Assembly: GCF_004114975.1 (NCBI RefSeq)
Contig: NZ_CP030051.1
Span: 5,518,001 to 5,582,000 of the forward strand
Source of the DNA: Bradyrhizobium guangdongense
GTDB lineage: Bacteria > Pseudomonadota > Alphaproteobacteria > Rhizobiales > Xanthobacteraceae
Length of the DNA: 64,000 nucleotides
Direction of reading: 5' to 3'
Below, piece after piece: positions 41,681 to 50,005 of the stretch; the stretch's first letter is position 1, and each line of letters starts with the position of its first letter. The notes below the pieces were generated by a model that worked only from the letters and a program-made list of their open reading frames with translations, had not been told where the DNA came from and did no database searches. The position numbers and the translations under genes were made by a program.

Positions 41681-42271
41681 CTAGATGGGCTGAAAGCCGA
41701 GGTCCCCTCGGATCCGGTTGAGAATGTACGTCCCATCCCGCGTGGGCAGGATGCGCTCCAGATTGGCGCTATCGATCTTCACACTGGCAAATCGCGGCCC
41801 GGCCGTGAGGTCGTGGACGGCTTTGGCGAAGGCCTCCACCTCGGCCATGGTCGAGATCGCCCGGCTGTCCTTGATACCGCAGGCCCTGGCGACGCCGACG
41901 AGGTCGGCAGCGGCGGAGGTATGGCTGGTCTGGCCGCCGGTCTCGCCATAGGCCTCGTTGTCGAGCACCGCGATCGAGAGATTGGCCGGCTTCTGCAGGC
42001 CAATGGTGGCAAGGCTGCCCATGCCCATCAGCATCTCACCGTCGCCGGTGATGACCAGCACCGGCAGTGTCGGCTGAGCCAGCGCGAGGCCGAGGCCGAT
42101 CATCGCAGCGCCGCCCATGCCGCCCCAGAGATAGAAGTTGCGGGCGTGGTCGCCGGCGGCGGTGATGTCGTTGGTCGAGGCCCCGAGGCCGCCGATCGCG
42201 ACGACGTCCTTGCGGTTCGCAAGCAGCGCGGAGACCACCTGACGGCGATCGAGGAGATTGGCCTTGCTCAT
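41681..42271 (-). CDS. ThDP-dependent decarboxylase-like beta subunit (C-terminal half)
   Basis: Thiamine-diphosphate-binding half of a split 2-oxoacid decarboxylase or carboligase, 196 aa. The ThDP motif is GDGEMLMGMGSLATIGLQ...NLSIAVLDNEAYGETGGQ (GDG then N about 25 residues on). WGGMGGAAMIGLGLALAQP precedes it. The split into separate alpha and beta genes recalls sulfopyruvate/phosphonopyruvate decarboxylase (ComDE type), but the substrate cannot be read from sequence. ATG at 42271 overlaps the alpha stop (ATGA). Confidence 0.8.
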   Translation of the reverse strand: MSKANLLDRRQVVSALLANRKDVVAIGGLGASTNDITAAGDHARNFYLWGGMGGAAMIGLGLALAQPTLPVLVITGDGEMLMGMGSLATIGLQKPANLSIAVLDNEAYGETGGQTSHTSAAADLVGVARACGIKDSRAISTMAEVEAFAKAVHDLTAGPRFASVKIDSANLERILPTRDGTYILNRIRGDLGFQPI

Positions 42272-42810
42272 TTGGTGAAAACCTTGGCGCCGATCAGGCG
42301 CTGCGACAGCAGGACGGCGGTGGGCGTGAGTGCGTTGTAGGCCTGCGCCGCAGCTGCTTCCAGCACCGCGGGCACCTCGGCCGCGTTCGAGGCGCGCAGC
42401 ACCTTGATGCCCGAGAGCTCGAGTACGCCCTGCGTGGTCGAGCCCATCGGCACCTGCCACGGATTGAACTCGCCCCACTCACCTCGCATCGTAACGAGCG
42501 TCAGGAACGGAAAGCGCAGGATCGGGATCAGCGACAGCATGTTGATGCAATTGCCGACGCCGCTGGACTGCATCAGCAGGACGCCGCGCTGGCCGCCGGC
42601 CCAGGCGCCGGCGAGCAGCGCCACGCCCTCCTCCTCCGTCGTCAGCGGAATGCCGCGCATCGCAGGCGAGTCCAGCACGCGCAGGATCAGCTTCGAATGG
42701 CCGGCATCGGGCACGTAGGGCACCTGGCGGACGTCGAAGCGTTGCAAGGTCGCGAAGATATCGTCGGGCCAGGTCGGCGCCGTGTCGGCAGCATCAGTGC
42801 GGGCGTGCAT
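42268..42810 (-). CDS. ThDP-dependent decarboxylase-like alpha subunit (N-terminal half)
   Basis: Pyrimidine-binding half, 180 aa: DDIFATLQRFDVRQVPYVPDAGHSKLI, the catalytic Glu region RGIPLTTEEEGVALLAGAWAGGQRGVLLMQSSGVGNCINML, then LRFPFLTLVTMRGEWGEFNPWQVPMG. The EEE in this position should include the Glu that activates ThDP in the partner. Gene order alpha-beta with 4-bp overlap fits an obligate heteromer. Divergent from the P450 at 42916. Confidence 0.8.
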   Translation of the reverse strand: MHARTDAADTAPTWPDDIFATLQRFDVRQVPYVPDAGHSKLILRVLDSPAMRGIPLTTEEEGVALLAGAWAGGQRGVLLMQSSGVGNCINMLSLIPILRFPFLTLVTMRGEWGEFNPWQVPMGSTTQGVLELSGIKVLRASNAAEVPAVLEAAAAQAYNALTPTAVLLSQRLIGAKVFTK

Positions 42811-42915
42811 TTTCCTGTCCGGTCGGCTAGCAAGGTTCGAAGAGTGTAGACGCGTCCACGCATCGACCAGAACAACAAAAACGGCATAACGGCTTTAACG
42901 TGCGAGTATAACGGG

Positions 42916-44136
42916 ATGAACGCAGATGCGAAGGAGCTGGCGGCGAGCTTCGACCTCGAGAGACTGACGCCGGAGTTCTACGACAACCCCTATCCGACCT
43001 ATCGTGCACTGCGGGAGAACGAGCCGGTCAAGCGCCTGCCGAGCGGCACCGTGTTCCTGACCCGCTATGACGATCTCGTCACCGCCTACAAGAACACCAG
43101 GTCGTTCAGCTCGGACAAGAAGCGCGAGTTCGCGCCGAAATATGGCGACACGCCGCTCTACGAGCACCACACGACGAGCCTTGTCTTCAACGACCCGCCT
43201 TCGCACACCCGCGTACGCCGCCTGATCATGGGCGCGCTGTCGCCCCGCGCGATCGCCAGCATGGAAGGCGACCTCATCAAGCTGGTCGACGGCCTGCTGG
43301 ACGCCATCGCCGCCAAGGGCCGTTGCGAGCTGATCGAGGATTTCGCCGCCTCGATCCCGATCGAGGTGATCGGCAATCTGCTGGACGTTCCCCATGAGGA
43401 ACGCGCGCCGCTACGCGACTGGTCGCTGGCGATTCTTGGTGCGCTCGAGCCGGTGGTGTCGCCTGAAGCGGCTGCGCGCGGCAACACGGCCGTGACGGAT
43501 TTCCTTGGCTATCTCGAAACGCTGGTCGCACGGCGGCGCGCGAAGCCGGGCAATCCTGATCGTGACGTGCTGACGCGCCTGATCCAGGGCGAGGAGAACG
43601 GCGAGCGGCTGACCGAGAAGGAGCTCCTGCACAATTGCATTTTCCTGCTCAATGCCGGCCACGAGACCACGACCAATCTGATCGGCAACGGCCTCGTCGC
43701 GCTGCATCGGCATCCCGACCAGAAGCAGCGGCTGATCGATAACCCCGACCTGATCAAGACCGCGGTCGAGGAGATCCTTCGTTACGAGAGCTCGAACCAG
43801 CTCGGCAATCGCATGACTACCGAGCGGGTCGAACTCGGCGGCGTCATGCTCGAGGCCGGCACGTCGGTGACGCTGTGCATCGGAGCTGCCAACCGCGACC
43901 CCGCGCAGTTTGCCGAGCCCGAAACATTCGACATCGCGCGCACGCCGAACCGGCACCTCGCCTTTGCCACCGGCGCGCATCAATGCGCCGGCATGGCGCT
44001 GGCGCGGCTCGAAGGCGCGATTGCGATCTCGCGCTTCCTGGCGCGCTTCCCGGACTATGCCGTAAGCGGCCAGCCGGTGCGCGGTGGTCGGGTCCGGTTT
44101 CGGGGCTTTTCAAGCGTGCCTTGCGCGACCGGATGA
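42916..44136 (+). CDS. Cytochrome P450 (class I type, no fused reductase)
   Basis: Soluble 406-aa bacterial P450. Seen: FNDPPSHTRVRRLIMGALSPRA, I-helix oxygen motif NAGHETTTN, ExxR in VEEILRYESSNQLGNRMTTE, and heme loop FATGAHQCAGMALARLEG with the axial Cys. It needs separate electron donors; none is adjacent. The nearest candidate is the ferredoxin-reductase-like protein at 55921-57141. It is divergent from the ThDP enzyme across 105 bp. The ribosome site is weak (ACGGG directly before the ATG). Substrate unknown. Confidence 0.92.
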   Translation: MNADAKELAASFDLERLTPEFYDNPYPTYRALRENEPVKRLPSGTVFLTRYDDLVTAYKNTRSFSSDKKREFAPKYGDTPLYEHHTTSLVFNDPPSHTRVRRLIMGALSPRAIASMEGDLIKLVDGLLDAIAAKGRCELIEDFAASIPIEVIGNLLDVPHEERAPLRDWSLAILGALEPVVSPEAAARGNTAVTDFLGYLETLVARRRAKPGNPDRDVLTRLIQGEENGERLTEKELLHNCIFLLNAGHETTTNLIGNGLVALHRHPDQKQRLIDNPDLIKTAVEEILRYESSNQLGNRMTTERVELGGVMLEAGTSVTLCIGAANRDPAQFAEPETFDIARTPNRHLAFATGAHQCAGMALARLEGAIAISRFLARFPDYAVSGQPVRGGRVRFRGFSSVPCATG

Positions 44137-44140
44137 GGTC

Positions 44141-44205
44141 TTAAAACAAAAAAGTCGAAAACAACCCCATGCACAGTAGACCGCGGCCGGCGCGAATGCC
44201 GCGGT
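44141..44205 (+). repeat. 3'-flank element (23-nt conserved core plus hairpin) after the P450 gene
   Basis: Beginning 4 bp after the P450 stop: an A-rich stretch, the 23-nt core (44158-44180) containing CAACCCCATGCACAGTAG, and a 7-bp hairpin ACCGCGG/CCGCGGT (44180-44205). The core is identical to 5994-6016 (reverse strand) after the GNAT gene. The two host genes are unrelated, so this is a portable 3' element. Confidence 0.6.
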
Positions 44206-44271
44206 GAATCCGCACAACCATTTGGCACCTCAGGCAATCCACTGCGCCGCGCGCAATGGACGCCAGAACGC

Positions 44272-45135
44272 CTACACCAGCGCCTTGTGCCGCGCGATGC
44301 AGGCGCGCAACACTTCGTCCATCGGCTTGCTCCACCAGTCATTGGAGAAGATCTCGATCTCCGAATAGCCGGCAAAGCCCTGCGCCTCCACGGCCGCGCG
44401 CACCGATTTGATGTCGATGACGCCATCGCCCATCATGCCGCGGTCGTTGAGGATGTCTTTTGTCGGCACCAGCCAGTCGCAGACGTGGAAGGCGAGCAGG
44501 CGATCCTGGCCGGCACGCGCGATCTGGCCCATCAGCTCAGGATCCCACCAGATGTGGTAGACATCGAGCGCGACGCCGAGCATGCCGGTGCGATCGGGAT
44601 CGAGCCGGTCGCAAATGTCGAGCGCCTGTTTCGTGGTGTTCACGCAGGCGCGGTCGGCGGCATAGGCGGGATGCAGCGGTTCGATCGCCAGCGGCAGCTT
44701 CGCCTGCCTGGCATAGTCGAGCATCTCGGCGAGCGCTTCCTCGACCTGGCCGCGCGCTGCAAAGATATCCCTGGACGCCTCGCTGCCGGGCCGCGAATAT
44801 TGCGGCAGGCCGCCGACGACGAGAACGACGCAGGGCGCGCCCAGCGCCTTGGCCTCATCGACGCAGCGCCTGTTGTCGTCGCGCACTTCGCCCCGGTGCG
44901 CCACATCCGAGGTGAACATGCCGCCACGGCAATAGCCTGACAGTTCGAGGCCGGCGTCGCGCACCGCGCGCGCCGCGCGATCGAGACCGGCGGCGGCGAC
45001 CTGGTCGCGCCAGGGATCGATGGCGCGAATGTCGTGCCTGGCACAGGCGTCGATGATCTCGACGAGATCACCCTGTTTGCGGACCGTCGCCGTGTTCAGC
45101 GACAGCCAGCGATGATCGGACGAAAAATCACGCAT
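44272..45135 (-). CDS. Sugar phosphate isomerase/epimerase family protein
   Basis: Xylose-isomerase-like TIM barrel of 287 aa. Metal-ligand candidates are in LAIEPLHPAYAADRACVNT (Glu), GVALDVYHIWWDPE (Asp, His), LLAFHVCDWLVP (His, Asp) and YSEIEIFSNDWW (Glu). LELSGYCRGGMFTSD and VLVVGGLPQYSRPG are in the first half. Last gene of the catabolic cluster; its ATG overlaps the DUF993 stop by one base (TGATG). May be an isomerase, an epimerase or a lyase acting on keto sugars; the reaction is not assignable. Confidence 0.85.
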   Translation of the reverse strand: MRDFSSDHRWLSLNTATVRKQGDLVEIIDACARHDIRAIDPWRDQVAAAGLDRAARAVRDAGLELSGYCRGGMFTSDVAHRGEVRDDNRRCVDEAKALGAPCVVLVVGGLPQYSRPGSEASRDIFAARGQVEEALAEMLDYARQAKLPLAIEPLHPAYAADRACVNTTKQALDICDRLDPDRTGMLGVALDVYHIWWDPELMGQIARAGQDRLLAFHVCDWLVPTKDILNDRGMMGDGVIDIKSVRAAVEAQGFAGYSEIEIFSNDWWSKPMDEVLRACIARHKALV

Positions 45136-46325
45136 CAGGGTTCGATACCGTGGGTGGCGAGCACGGTCTTCATCCGCTGCGTCGCGAGTTCGGGATTGGC
45201 GAGCAGACCGGCCTTGTCGGCCAGACGGAACAGCTCGGCCAGATGCAGCGTGGAGCGCGTACTCTCCTGGCCGCCGACCATGGTGAAATGGTCCTGATGG
45301 CCGTTGAGATAGGCCATGAAGACGACGCCGGTCTTGTAGAAGCGCGTCGGCGCCTTGAAGATGTGACGCGACAGCGGCACCGTTGGACCCAGCACGTCGT
45401 GGAAGCCGGCTACGTCGCCGGCCGCAAGTCGCGACAGCGCATAGGATGCCGCCGGCGCGATCGCGTCGAAGATACCGAGCAGCGCGTGCGAAAAGCCCTG
45501 TTCGTCGCCGGCGATCAGCTCCGCGTAGTTGAAATCATCGCCGGTATACATCCTGATGCGCTTGTCGAGACGGCGGCGCATGTCGATCTCGCGCTGCTTG
45601 TCGAGCAGCGAGACTTTTACGCCGTCGACTTTGGCCACGTTGCCGTTGATGATGGCGACCGCAATGTCCATCGCCTTGTCGAGATCTTTTGTGCCCCAAT
45701 AGCCGCTCAGCGCCGGATCGAACATGTCGCCGAGCCAGTGGATGATCACGGGGTCGCGGACCTGCGACAGCACGCGATCGTAGACCTTGGCGTAGTCGTC
45801 GGCGCTACGACCGAGCTTGGCGAGCGCGCGAGAGGCCATCAGGATGATGCGGCCGCCGACCTTCTCGACCGCCGAGATCTGCTCCTCATAGGCGCGGATG
45901 ACGTCGTCGATGGTCTTGGCGTCCTCAACCGCGAGATGGTCGGTGCCGGCACCGGAGAACACCAGCGCATTGCGGCGCTTGGCGGCGCCGACCGAGCGTG
46001 TCATCAGCTCCAGCGATGTCGGCCAGTCCAGCCCCATGCCGCGCTGTGCGGTGTCCATGGCTTCGGCAACGCCAAGCCCGAGATCCCAGACGTGCTCGCG
46101 GAAGGCGATCGTCTTGTCCCAGTCGACGGCGGCCGACAGCCAGGGGTCGTTCTCCGCAAGGGGATCGGCAACCGTGTGCACAGCCGAGAAGGCGATGCGG
46201 TTCAGCGGCCCCTCGAGCTTGACGGGGAACGTGCGCGAGGCTGCGAGCCGGTAGGTCTCGATCGAGCGATCGGGTTTCGGCAGTTTTAATGACAATGACG
46301 ACATGGGTTGAACGGGCTTATTCAT
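45135..46325 (-). CDS. DUF993 family (dihydrodipicolinate synthase-like TIM barrel)
   Basis: A 396-aa protein of the DUF993 family, commonly labelled DHDPS-like; no reaction is established as far as I know. Typical segments: AAVDWDKTIAFREHVWDLGLGVAEAMDTAQRGMGLDW, NALVFSGAGTDHL, GRIILMASRALAKLG, VIIHWLGDMFDPALSGYWG and VDGVKVSLLDKQREIDMR, where the Lys of VKVS is a candidate Schiff-base residue; YTGDDFNYAELIAGD follows. An aldolase-like step is a reasonable inference. ATG at 46325 has GGAGAGG upstream; a longer frame runs into a repeat. The preceding cluster gene is separated by that repeat (46343-46428). Confidence 0.85.
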   Translation of the reverse strand: MNKPVQPMSSLSLKLPKPDRSIETYRLAASRTFPVKLEGPLNRIAFSAVHTVADPLAENDPWLSAAVDWDKTIAFREHVWDLGLGVAEAMDTAQRGMGLDWPTSLELMTRSVGAAKRRNALVFSGAGTDHLAVEDAKTIDDVIRAYEEQISAVEKVGGRIILMASRALAKLGRSADDYAKVYDRVLSQVRDPVIIHWLGDMFDPALSGYWGTKDLDKAMDIAVAIINGNVAKVDGVKVSLLDKQREIDMRRRLDKRIRMYTGDDFNYAELIAGDEQGFSHALLGIFDAIAPAASYALSRLAAGDVAGFHDVLGPTVPLSRHIFKAPTRFYKTGVVFMAYLNGHQDHFTMVGGQESTRSTLHLAELFRLADKAGLLANPELATQRMKTVLATHGIEP

Positions 46326-46342
46326 GTTCTCAGACCTCTCCC

Positions 46343-46428
46343 CGTCATTGCGAGCGAAGCGAAGCAATCCAGAATGCCTCTGCGGCAAGAGTCTGGATTG
46401 CTTCGTCGCTTCGCTCCTCGCAATGACG
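46343..46428. repeat. Palindromic intergenic repeat, family I copy 3
   Basis: Ends CGTCATTGCGAGCGAAGC and its complement near CGCAATGACG, with inner AATCCAGAAT and TCTGGATTGCTTCG. It sits between the Gfo/Idh and DUF993 genes of an otherwise compact operon. Confidence 0.85.
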
Positions 46429-46461
46429 GCTGGATAGACATCGGGGGCTTATCCGCTAGGC

Positions 46462-47613
46462 TCAGACCTTGATCGGGGCGACGTCGATCCAGCGCCGCTC
46501 CTTCCAGCTCTTCAGCGCGCATTCGGCGAGCTGCACGCCCTTGGCGCCTTCGAGCAGCGTGAACTTGTAGGGCGCATCCTCATAGACGTGGCGGATGAAC
46601 ATCTCCCATTGCTCTTTGAAGCCGTTGTCGTAGGAGACGTTGTCGGGCAGCTTCTGCCAGTCGCCGTAGAAATCATGCAGGCGCTTCTCATCGGGATTCC
46701 ACACCGGCCTCGGCGTCGCCTGCCGCGCCTGGATCATGCAGTCGGTGAGACCTGCGACCGCCGAACCGTGGCTGCCATCGACCTGGAATGTGACGAGGTC
46801 GTCGCGATAGACGCGCGTCACCCAGGACATGTTGATGTGCGCAATGATGCCACCTTCGAGCTGGAAGGTCGCATATGCGGAATCGTCGGCGGTCGCCTTG
46901 TACGCCTTGCCCTGCTCGTCGAAACGCTCGGGAATGTCGGTGTTGCCGATGCAGACGACGCTTCTAACGTTGCCGAAGAGGTTGTCGAGCACGTAGCGCC
47001 AGTGGCAGACCATGTCCAGAATGATGCCGCCGCCGTCCTCGCTGCGATAATTCCATGACGGCCGCTGCGCCTCCTGCCAGCCGCCCTCGAACACCCAATA
47101 GCCGAACTCGCCGCGCACCGAGAGGATGCGACCGAAGAAGCCGGAGTCGCGCAGGAACGCGATCTTCTTCAGGCCCGGCAGGAACAGCTTGTCCTGCACC
47201 GTACCGTGCTTGACGCCCTTGGCATTGGCAAGTTTTACCACCTCGACGGCTTCCTCGAAATTCGTCGCGATCGGCTTCTCGCAATAGACGTGCTTGCCGG
47301 CATTGATGGCCTGGGTCAGCAGACCGGGGCGCGCCTGCGTGGTCGCGGCGTCGAAGAACATGGTGTCGTTGTTGTCGGCCAGCGCCGCGTCGAGGTCGGT
47401 CGTCCAGCGCGTGACGTTGTAGCGTTTGGCGAGCGCTTCGACCTTCTCGGCGCTGCGGCCGACCAGGATCGGATCGGGCATGACGCGGTCGCCGTTCTTC
47501 AGGCGGACGCCGCCCTCGTCGCGGATCGCGACGATCGAGCGGATCAGATGCTGGTTGAGCCCCATGCGGCCGGTAACGCCGTTCATGATGAGGCCGAGAC
47601 GTTGGGTGGTCAT
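46462..47613 (-). CDS. Gfo/Idh/MocA family oxidoreductase
   Basis: NAD(P)-dependent sugar or cyclitol dehydrogenase-like protein, 383 aa. N-terminal Rossmann segment RLGLIMNGVTGRMG, then DTMFFDAATTQARPGLL, the family signature KHVYCEKPIATNFEEA with the catalytic Lys in EKP, and the C-terminal substrate domain with GGIILDMVCHWRYVLDNLFG (His). ATG at 47613 overlaps the enolase-superfamily stop (ATGA). The frame continues upstream to 47970 but that part is antisense-like and out of the enolase frame. Likely oxidises the pathway sugar at a ring position. Confidence 0.9.
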   Translation of the reverse strand: MTTQRLGLIMNGVTGRMGLNQHLIRSIVAIRDEGGVRLKNGDRVMPDPILVGRSAEKVEALAKRYNVTRWTTDLDAALADNNDTMFFDAATTQARPGLLTQAINAGKHVYCEKPIATNFEEAVEVVKLANAKGVKHGTVQDKLFLPGLKKIAFLRDSGFFGRILSVRGEFGYWVFEGGWQEAQRPSWNYRSEDGGGIILDMVCHWRYVLDNLFGNVRSVVCIGNTDIPERFDEQGKAYKATADDSAYATFQLEGGIIAHINMSWVTRVYRDDLVTFQVDGSHGSAVAGLTDCMIQARQATPRPVWNPDEKRLHDFYGDWQKLPDNVSYDNGFKEQWEMFIRHVYEDAPYKFTLLEGAKGVQLAECALKSWKERRWIDVAPIKV

Positions 47614-49007
47614 GCCAAATACTCCTGAAGTGATCCTGGCTGTTCGAGTGGACGAAGCGCCGACCAGTCCGGATGGACCGAGGTGGCAAAGCCCACCGCA
47701 TGAAGCGATCCCGTCAGGAGATCGCCGTTGTGAATGTTGAGACGAATGCCCTGCCCGGCATCGGCATAGAGATCCGGATGCGCGGCGGCGAAGGCCTGTA
47801 CTTCGCCAGCCGGCGTTTCGCCGAATCCGTCGACATAGTGGTGACCGTTGCGCTCGGCATGGGTGACGCCGATGAAGGCGCCGAGTGCGAGGTCCTGCTG
47901 CACGGCAAGGCCTGCCTGGCAGGTCAGGTCCTCGCCCGTGATGAAGAAGGTCTCGCCGCCGGCGCTCCATTTCGCTGCCCGGGTCGCGTTGACGATGGAT
48001 TTGTACAGGCCCTTGCAGGACTTCGAGGAAATGCCGCGATAGCCGAGCGCCCGCGCCGCTGGGAACGCGTCATACGAATCATCGGCCTCGTCGATGATGA
48101 AATCGCGCGTGGCCACCGAGCCCAGCGGCGACTGCCTGATGATGTCGCGCGGCATCGGCTGTTCGATATAGAGCAGGCGCGAGGCGATGGGACGTAGCGC
48201 GGTGTCATGATCCAGCCGATCCATCAGCGCTTGCAGCGCGGCCAAATCGGCGTACTGCTCGTTGGCGTCGAGCGTCACTTTGGTGTCGCGTCCCAGCGCG
48301 TCGAGCTCCTTGCCGATGCGCGCCAGCCGCGCCGCATCGGAGGCGGGATCGCCACTCAGCTTCAGCTTGAAATACCGTGCACCGGCGTTCTCATGTCCGT
48401 CGGCAACACCGCCCTCGCCTTCGATGGGATCGTCGAGGCCGACCGTATGCCTGACGGCGACGCGCGGCAGCGGTTTGCGGCCGGCAAGAAAGATGGTGAG
48501 ATCCGCATCCTTCAGATCGGGCGAAAGCTGCGCATCGATGCCGGCAATGTTGCCGGTCATTCCATTGAAAAAGTCGGTCTCGGCCGCACGCAAGAGCGCA
48601 TCGAGAATGGCCTTGTCGATCTCCGCGGGGCCATAGGCGGCCGCCAGCGTTGGGATGTTTTCTTTCGCGCAAGCCGCGACCTGCACACCGATGCACGATG
48701 CATGCAGATCGAACGCGGTCTGGAATCCGGTCCGCGCCAGGTAGAGCCCGCGCGCGATCTCAAGCGAGCGGCGCAGGCCGTCGACCGTCTGCGCCGGCGA
48801 CAGCTCCGGCCGCTTGTCGAACCATTTCGGCACCAGCAACTCGGCGCTGGCGCCGACCGCTAGACCCCTGCCCTCGACCTCGATCTCGACCCGTGCGAAC
48901 AGCTGCGGCGTCGCGTTGATGGTCACAGCGCCAAAGCGGAACGGCCGCGCGAACTGCACGGGACGTTCGAAGAAGGCGATGTCTCGCAGCTTCAGGCGCG
49001 GGGGCAT
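47610..49007 (-). CDS. Enolase-superfamily (mandelate racemase/muconate lactonizing type) dehydratase or racemase
   Basis: A 465-aa enolase-superfamily enzyme, longer than the usual 370-400 aa. Catalytic bases: KxK as Lys214/Lys216 in RYFKLKLSG; metal ligands Asp247 (LDANEQY), Glu282 (YIEQP) and Asp306/Glu307 (IIDEADD); a second base candidate Lys329 in GISSKSCKG. C-terminal EDLTCQAGLAVQQDLALGAFIGVTHAERNGHHYVDG is unusual. This subgroup is often annotated only as hypothetical or mandelate racemase. ATG at 49007 lies 4 bp after the ABC ATPase stop, joining transport and catabolism in one unit. Probable sugar-acid dehydratase or epimerase. Confidence 0.82.
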   Translation of the reverse strand: MPPRLKLRDIAFFERPVQFARPFRFGAVTINATPQLFARVEIEVEGRGLAVGASAELLVPKWFDKRPELSPAQTVDGLRRSLEIARGLYLARTGFQTAFDLHASCIGVQVAACAKENIPTLAAAYGPAEIDKAILDALLRAAETDFFNGMTGNIAGIDAQLSPDLKDADLTIFLAGRKPLPRVAVRHTVGLDDPIEGEGGVADGHENAGARYFKLKLSGDPASDAARLARIGKELDALGRDTKVTLDANEQYADLAALQALMDRLDHDTALRPIASRLLYIEQPMPRDIIRQSPLGSVATRDFIIDEADDSYDAFPAARALGYRGISSKSCKGLYKSIVNATRAAKWSAGGETFFITGEDLTCQAGLAVQQDLALGAFIGVTHAERNGHHYVDGFGETPAGEVQAFAAAHPDLYADAGQGIRLNIHNGDLLTGSLHAVGFATSVHPDWSALRPLEQPGSLQEYLA

Positions 49008-49011
49008 GGCT

Positions 49012-49854
49012 TCAGTCCAGCGAACCTTGCGAAAAGAAATGCTTACGGATGCGCTGCACAAGTTCCGTGAAGACAGGGTCCGCCATCACCTCGAGCGAGC
49101 GCGGACGCGGCAGCGGGACGTCGTAGATCGCGGCGATCGCGCCGGGGCGCTCGGTCATGACCAGCACGCGGTCGGCGAGGAACACGGCCTCGGGAATCGA
49201 GTGCGTGATCAAGAGAACCGTCTTCTTCGTCTCGCGCTGGATCCGCATCAGCTCGACATTCATGCGCTCGCGCGTCAGTGCATCGAGCGCGCCGAACGGC
49301 TCGTCCATCAGCATGATCCGGGGATCGTGCACCAGCGCACGGCAGATGGAGGCGCGCTGCTGCATGCCGCCGGAGAGCTGCCAGGGCAGCTTCTTCTCAA
49401 AACCTTCGAGGCCGACGAGCTTCAAGAGCGACTTGGCGCGATCGAGATATTCCTGTCGCGGCAGCCGCTTCATGTCGATCGGCAGCATGACGTTACCCAG
49501 GATGTTGCGCCAGGGCAGCAGCAACGCGTTCTGGAACACGATGCCGACATTGCCGTGCGGCGTCGTCACCTTCTCGCCCTCGACCAGCACCTCGCCCGTC
49601 GTCGGCGGCAACAGCCCGGAGATCAACTTGAGCAGCGTGGACTTGCCGCAGCCCGACGGCCCGACCACGACGAAGAACTCGCCATCGTTGATGTGGAAGT
49701 CGAGCGGCCGCAACGACGGCACATCGCCGTCGCGCGTCCGGTAGGTCTTTGATACGCCTGACAGCGTGATGCCCGACGCATCGCCGGCCCGGTCGTTCAC
49801 CAGTCGAAGATGCGCGGCCGGCTGGTCTGTTGGACTGGCCTTTTTCGGTATCAT
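49012..49854 (-). CDS. NitT/TauT-type ABC transporter ATP-binding protein
   Basis: A 280-aa ATPase of the nitrate/sulfonate/taurine class. Walker A GPSGCGKST, Q-loop VFQNALLLPWRNILGNVMLP (the LLPW is typical of SsuB/TauB), signature LSGGMQQRASICRAL, Walker B IMLMDEPFGALDALTRERM and ITHSIPEAVFLADRVLVM. Partner of the receptor and permease genes just upstream, from which it is separated by a family II repeat. Its stop is 4 bp from the enolase-superfamily start. Confidence 0.92.
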   Translation of the reverse strand: MIPKKASPTDQPAAHLRLVNDRAGDASGITLSGVSKTYRTRDGDVPSLRPLDFHINDGEFFVVVGPSGCGKSTLLKLISGLLPPTTGEVLVEGEKVTTPHGNVGIVFQNALLLPWRNILGNVMLPIDMKRLPRQEYLDRAKSLLKLVGLEGFEKKLPWQLSGGMQQRASICRALVHDPRIMLMDEPFGALDALTRERMNVELMRIQRETKKTVLLITHSIPEAVFLADRVLVMTERPGAIAAIYDVPLPRPRSLEVMADPVFTELVQRIRKHFFSQGSLD

Positions 49855-49888
49855 TCAGTCACATCCGATCGAACACGCAAGTTACATT

Positions 49889-49993
49889 CGTCATTCCGGG
49901 GCGCGACGAAGTCGCGAACCCCGAATCCATCAGGCAGCAGGTTCTGACGAAAAATGGATTCCGGGTTCGCCCTCCGGGCGCCCCGGAATGACG
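49889..49993. repeat. Palindromic intergenic repeat, family II copy A
   Basis: Ends CGTCATTCCGGGG and CCCCGGAATGACG, with inner AACCCCGAATCCAT / ATGGATTCCGGGTT. A copy lies at 52908-53020. Located between the receptor and ATPase genes of one ABC transporter. Confidence 0.85.
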
Positions 49994-50005
49994 GGAGTGG
50001 ATGTT

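Noticed and set aside
46326..46388. N-terminal extension of the DUF993 protein
   Set aside because: The added residues (RHSGLLRFARND) are the translation of a family I repeat; a good ribosome site precedes the ATG at 46325.
47614..47970. Upstream extension of the Gfo/Idh frame
   Set aside because: It overlaps the enolase-superfamily coding region in another frame; the Rossmann N terminus begins at 47613 with an ATGA overlap.
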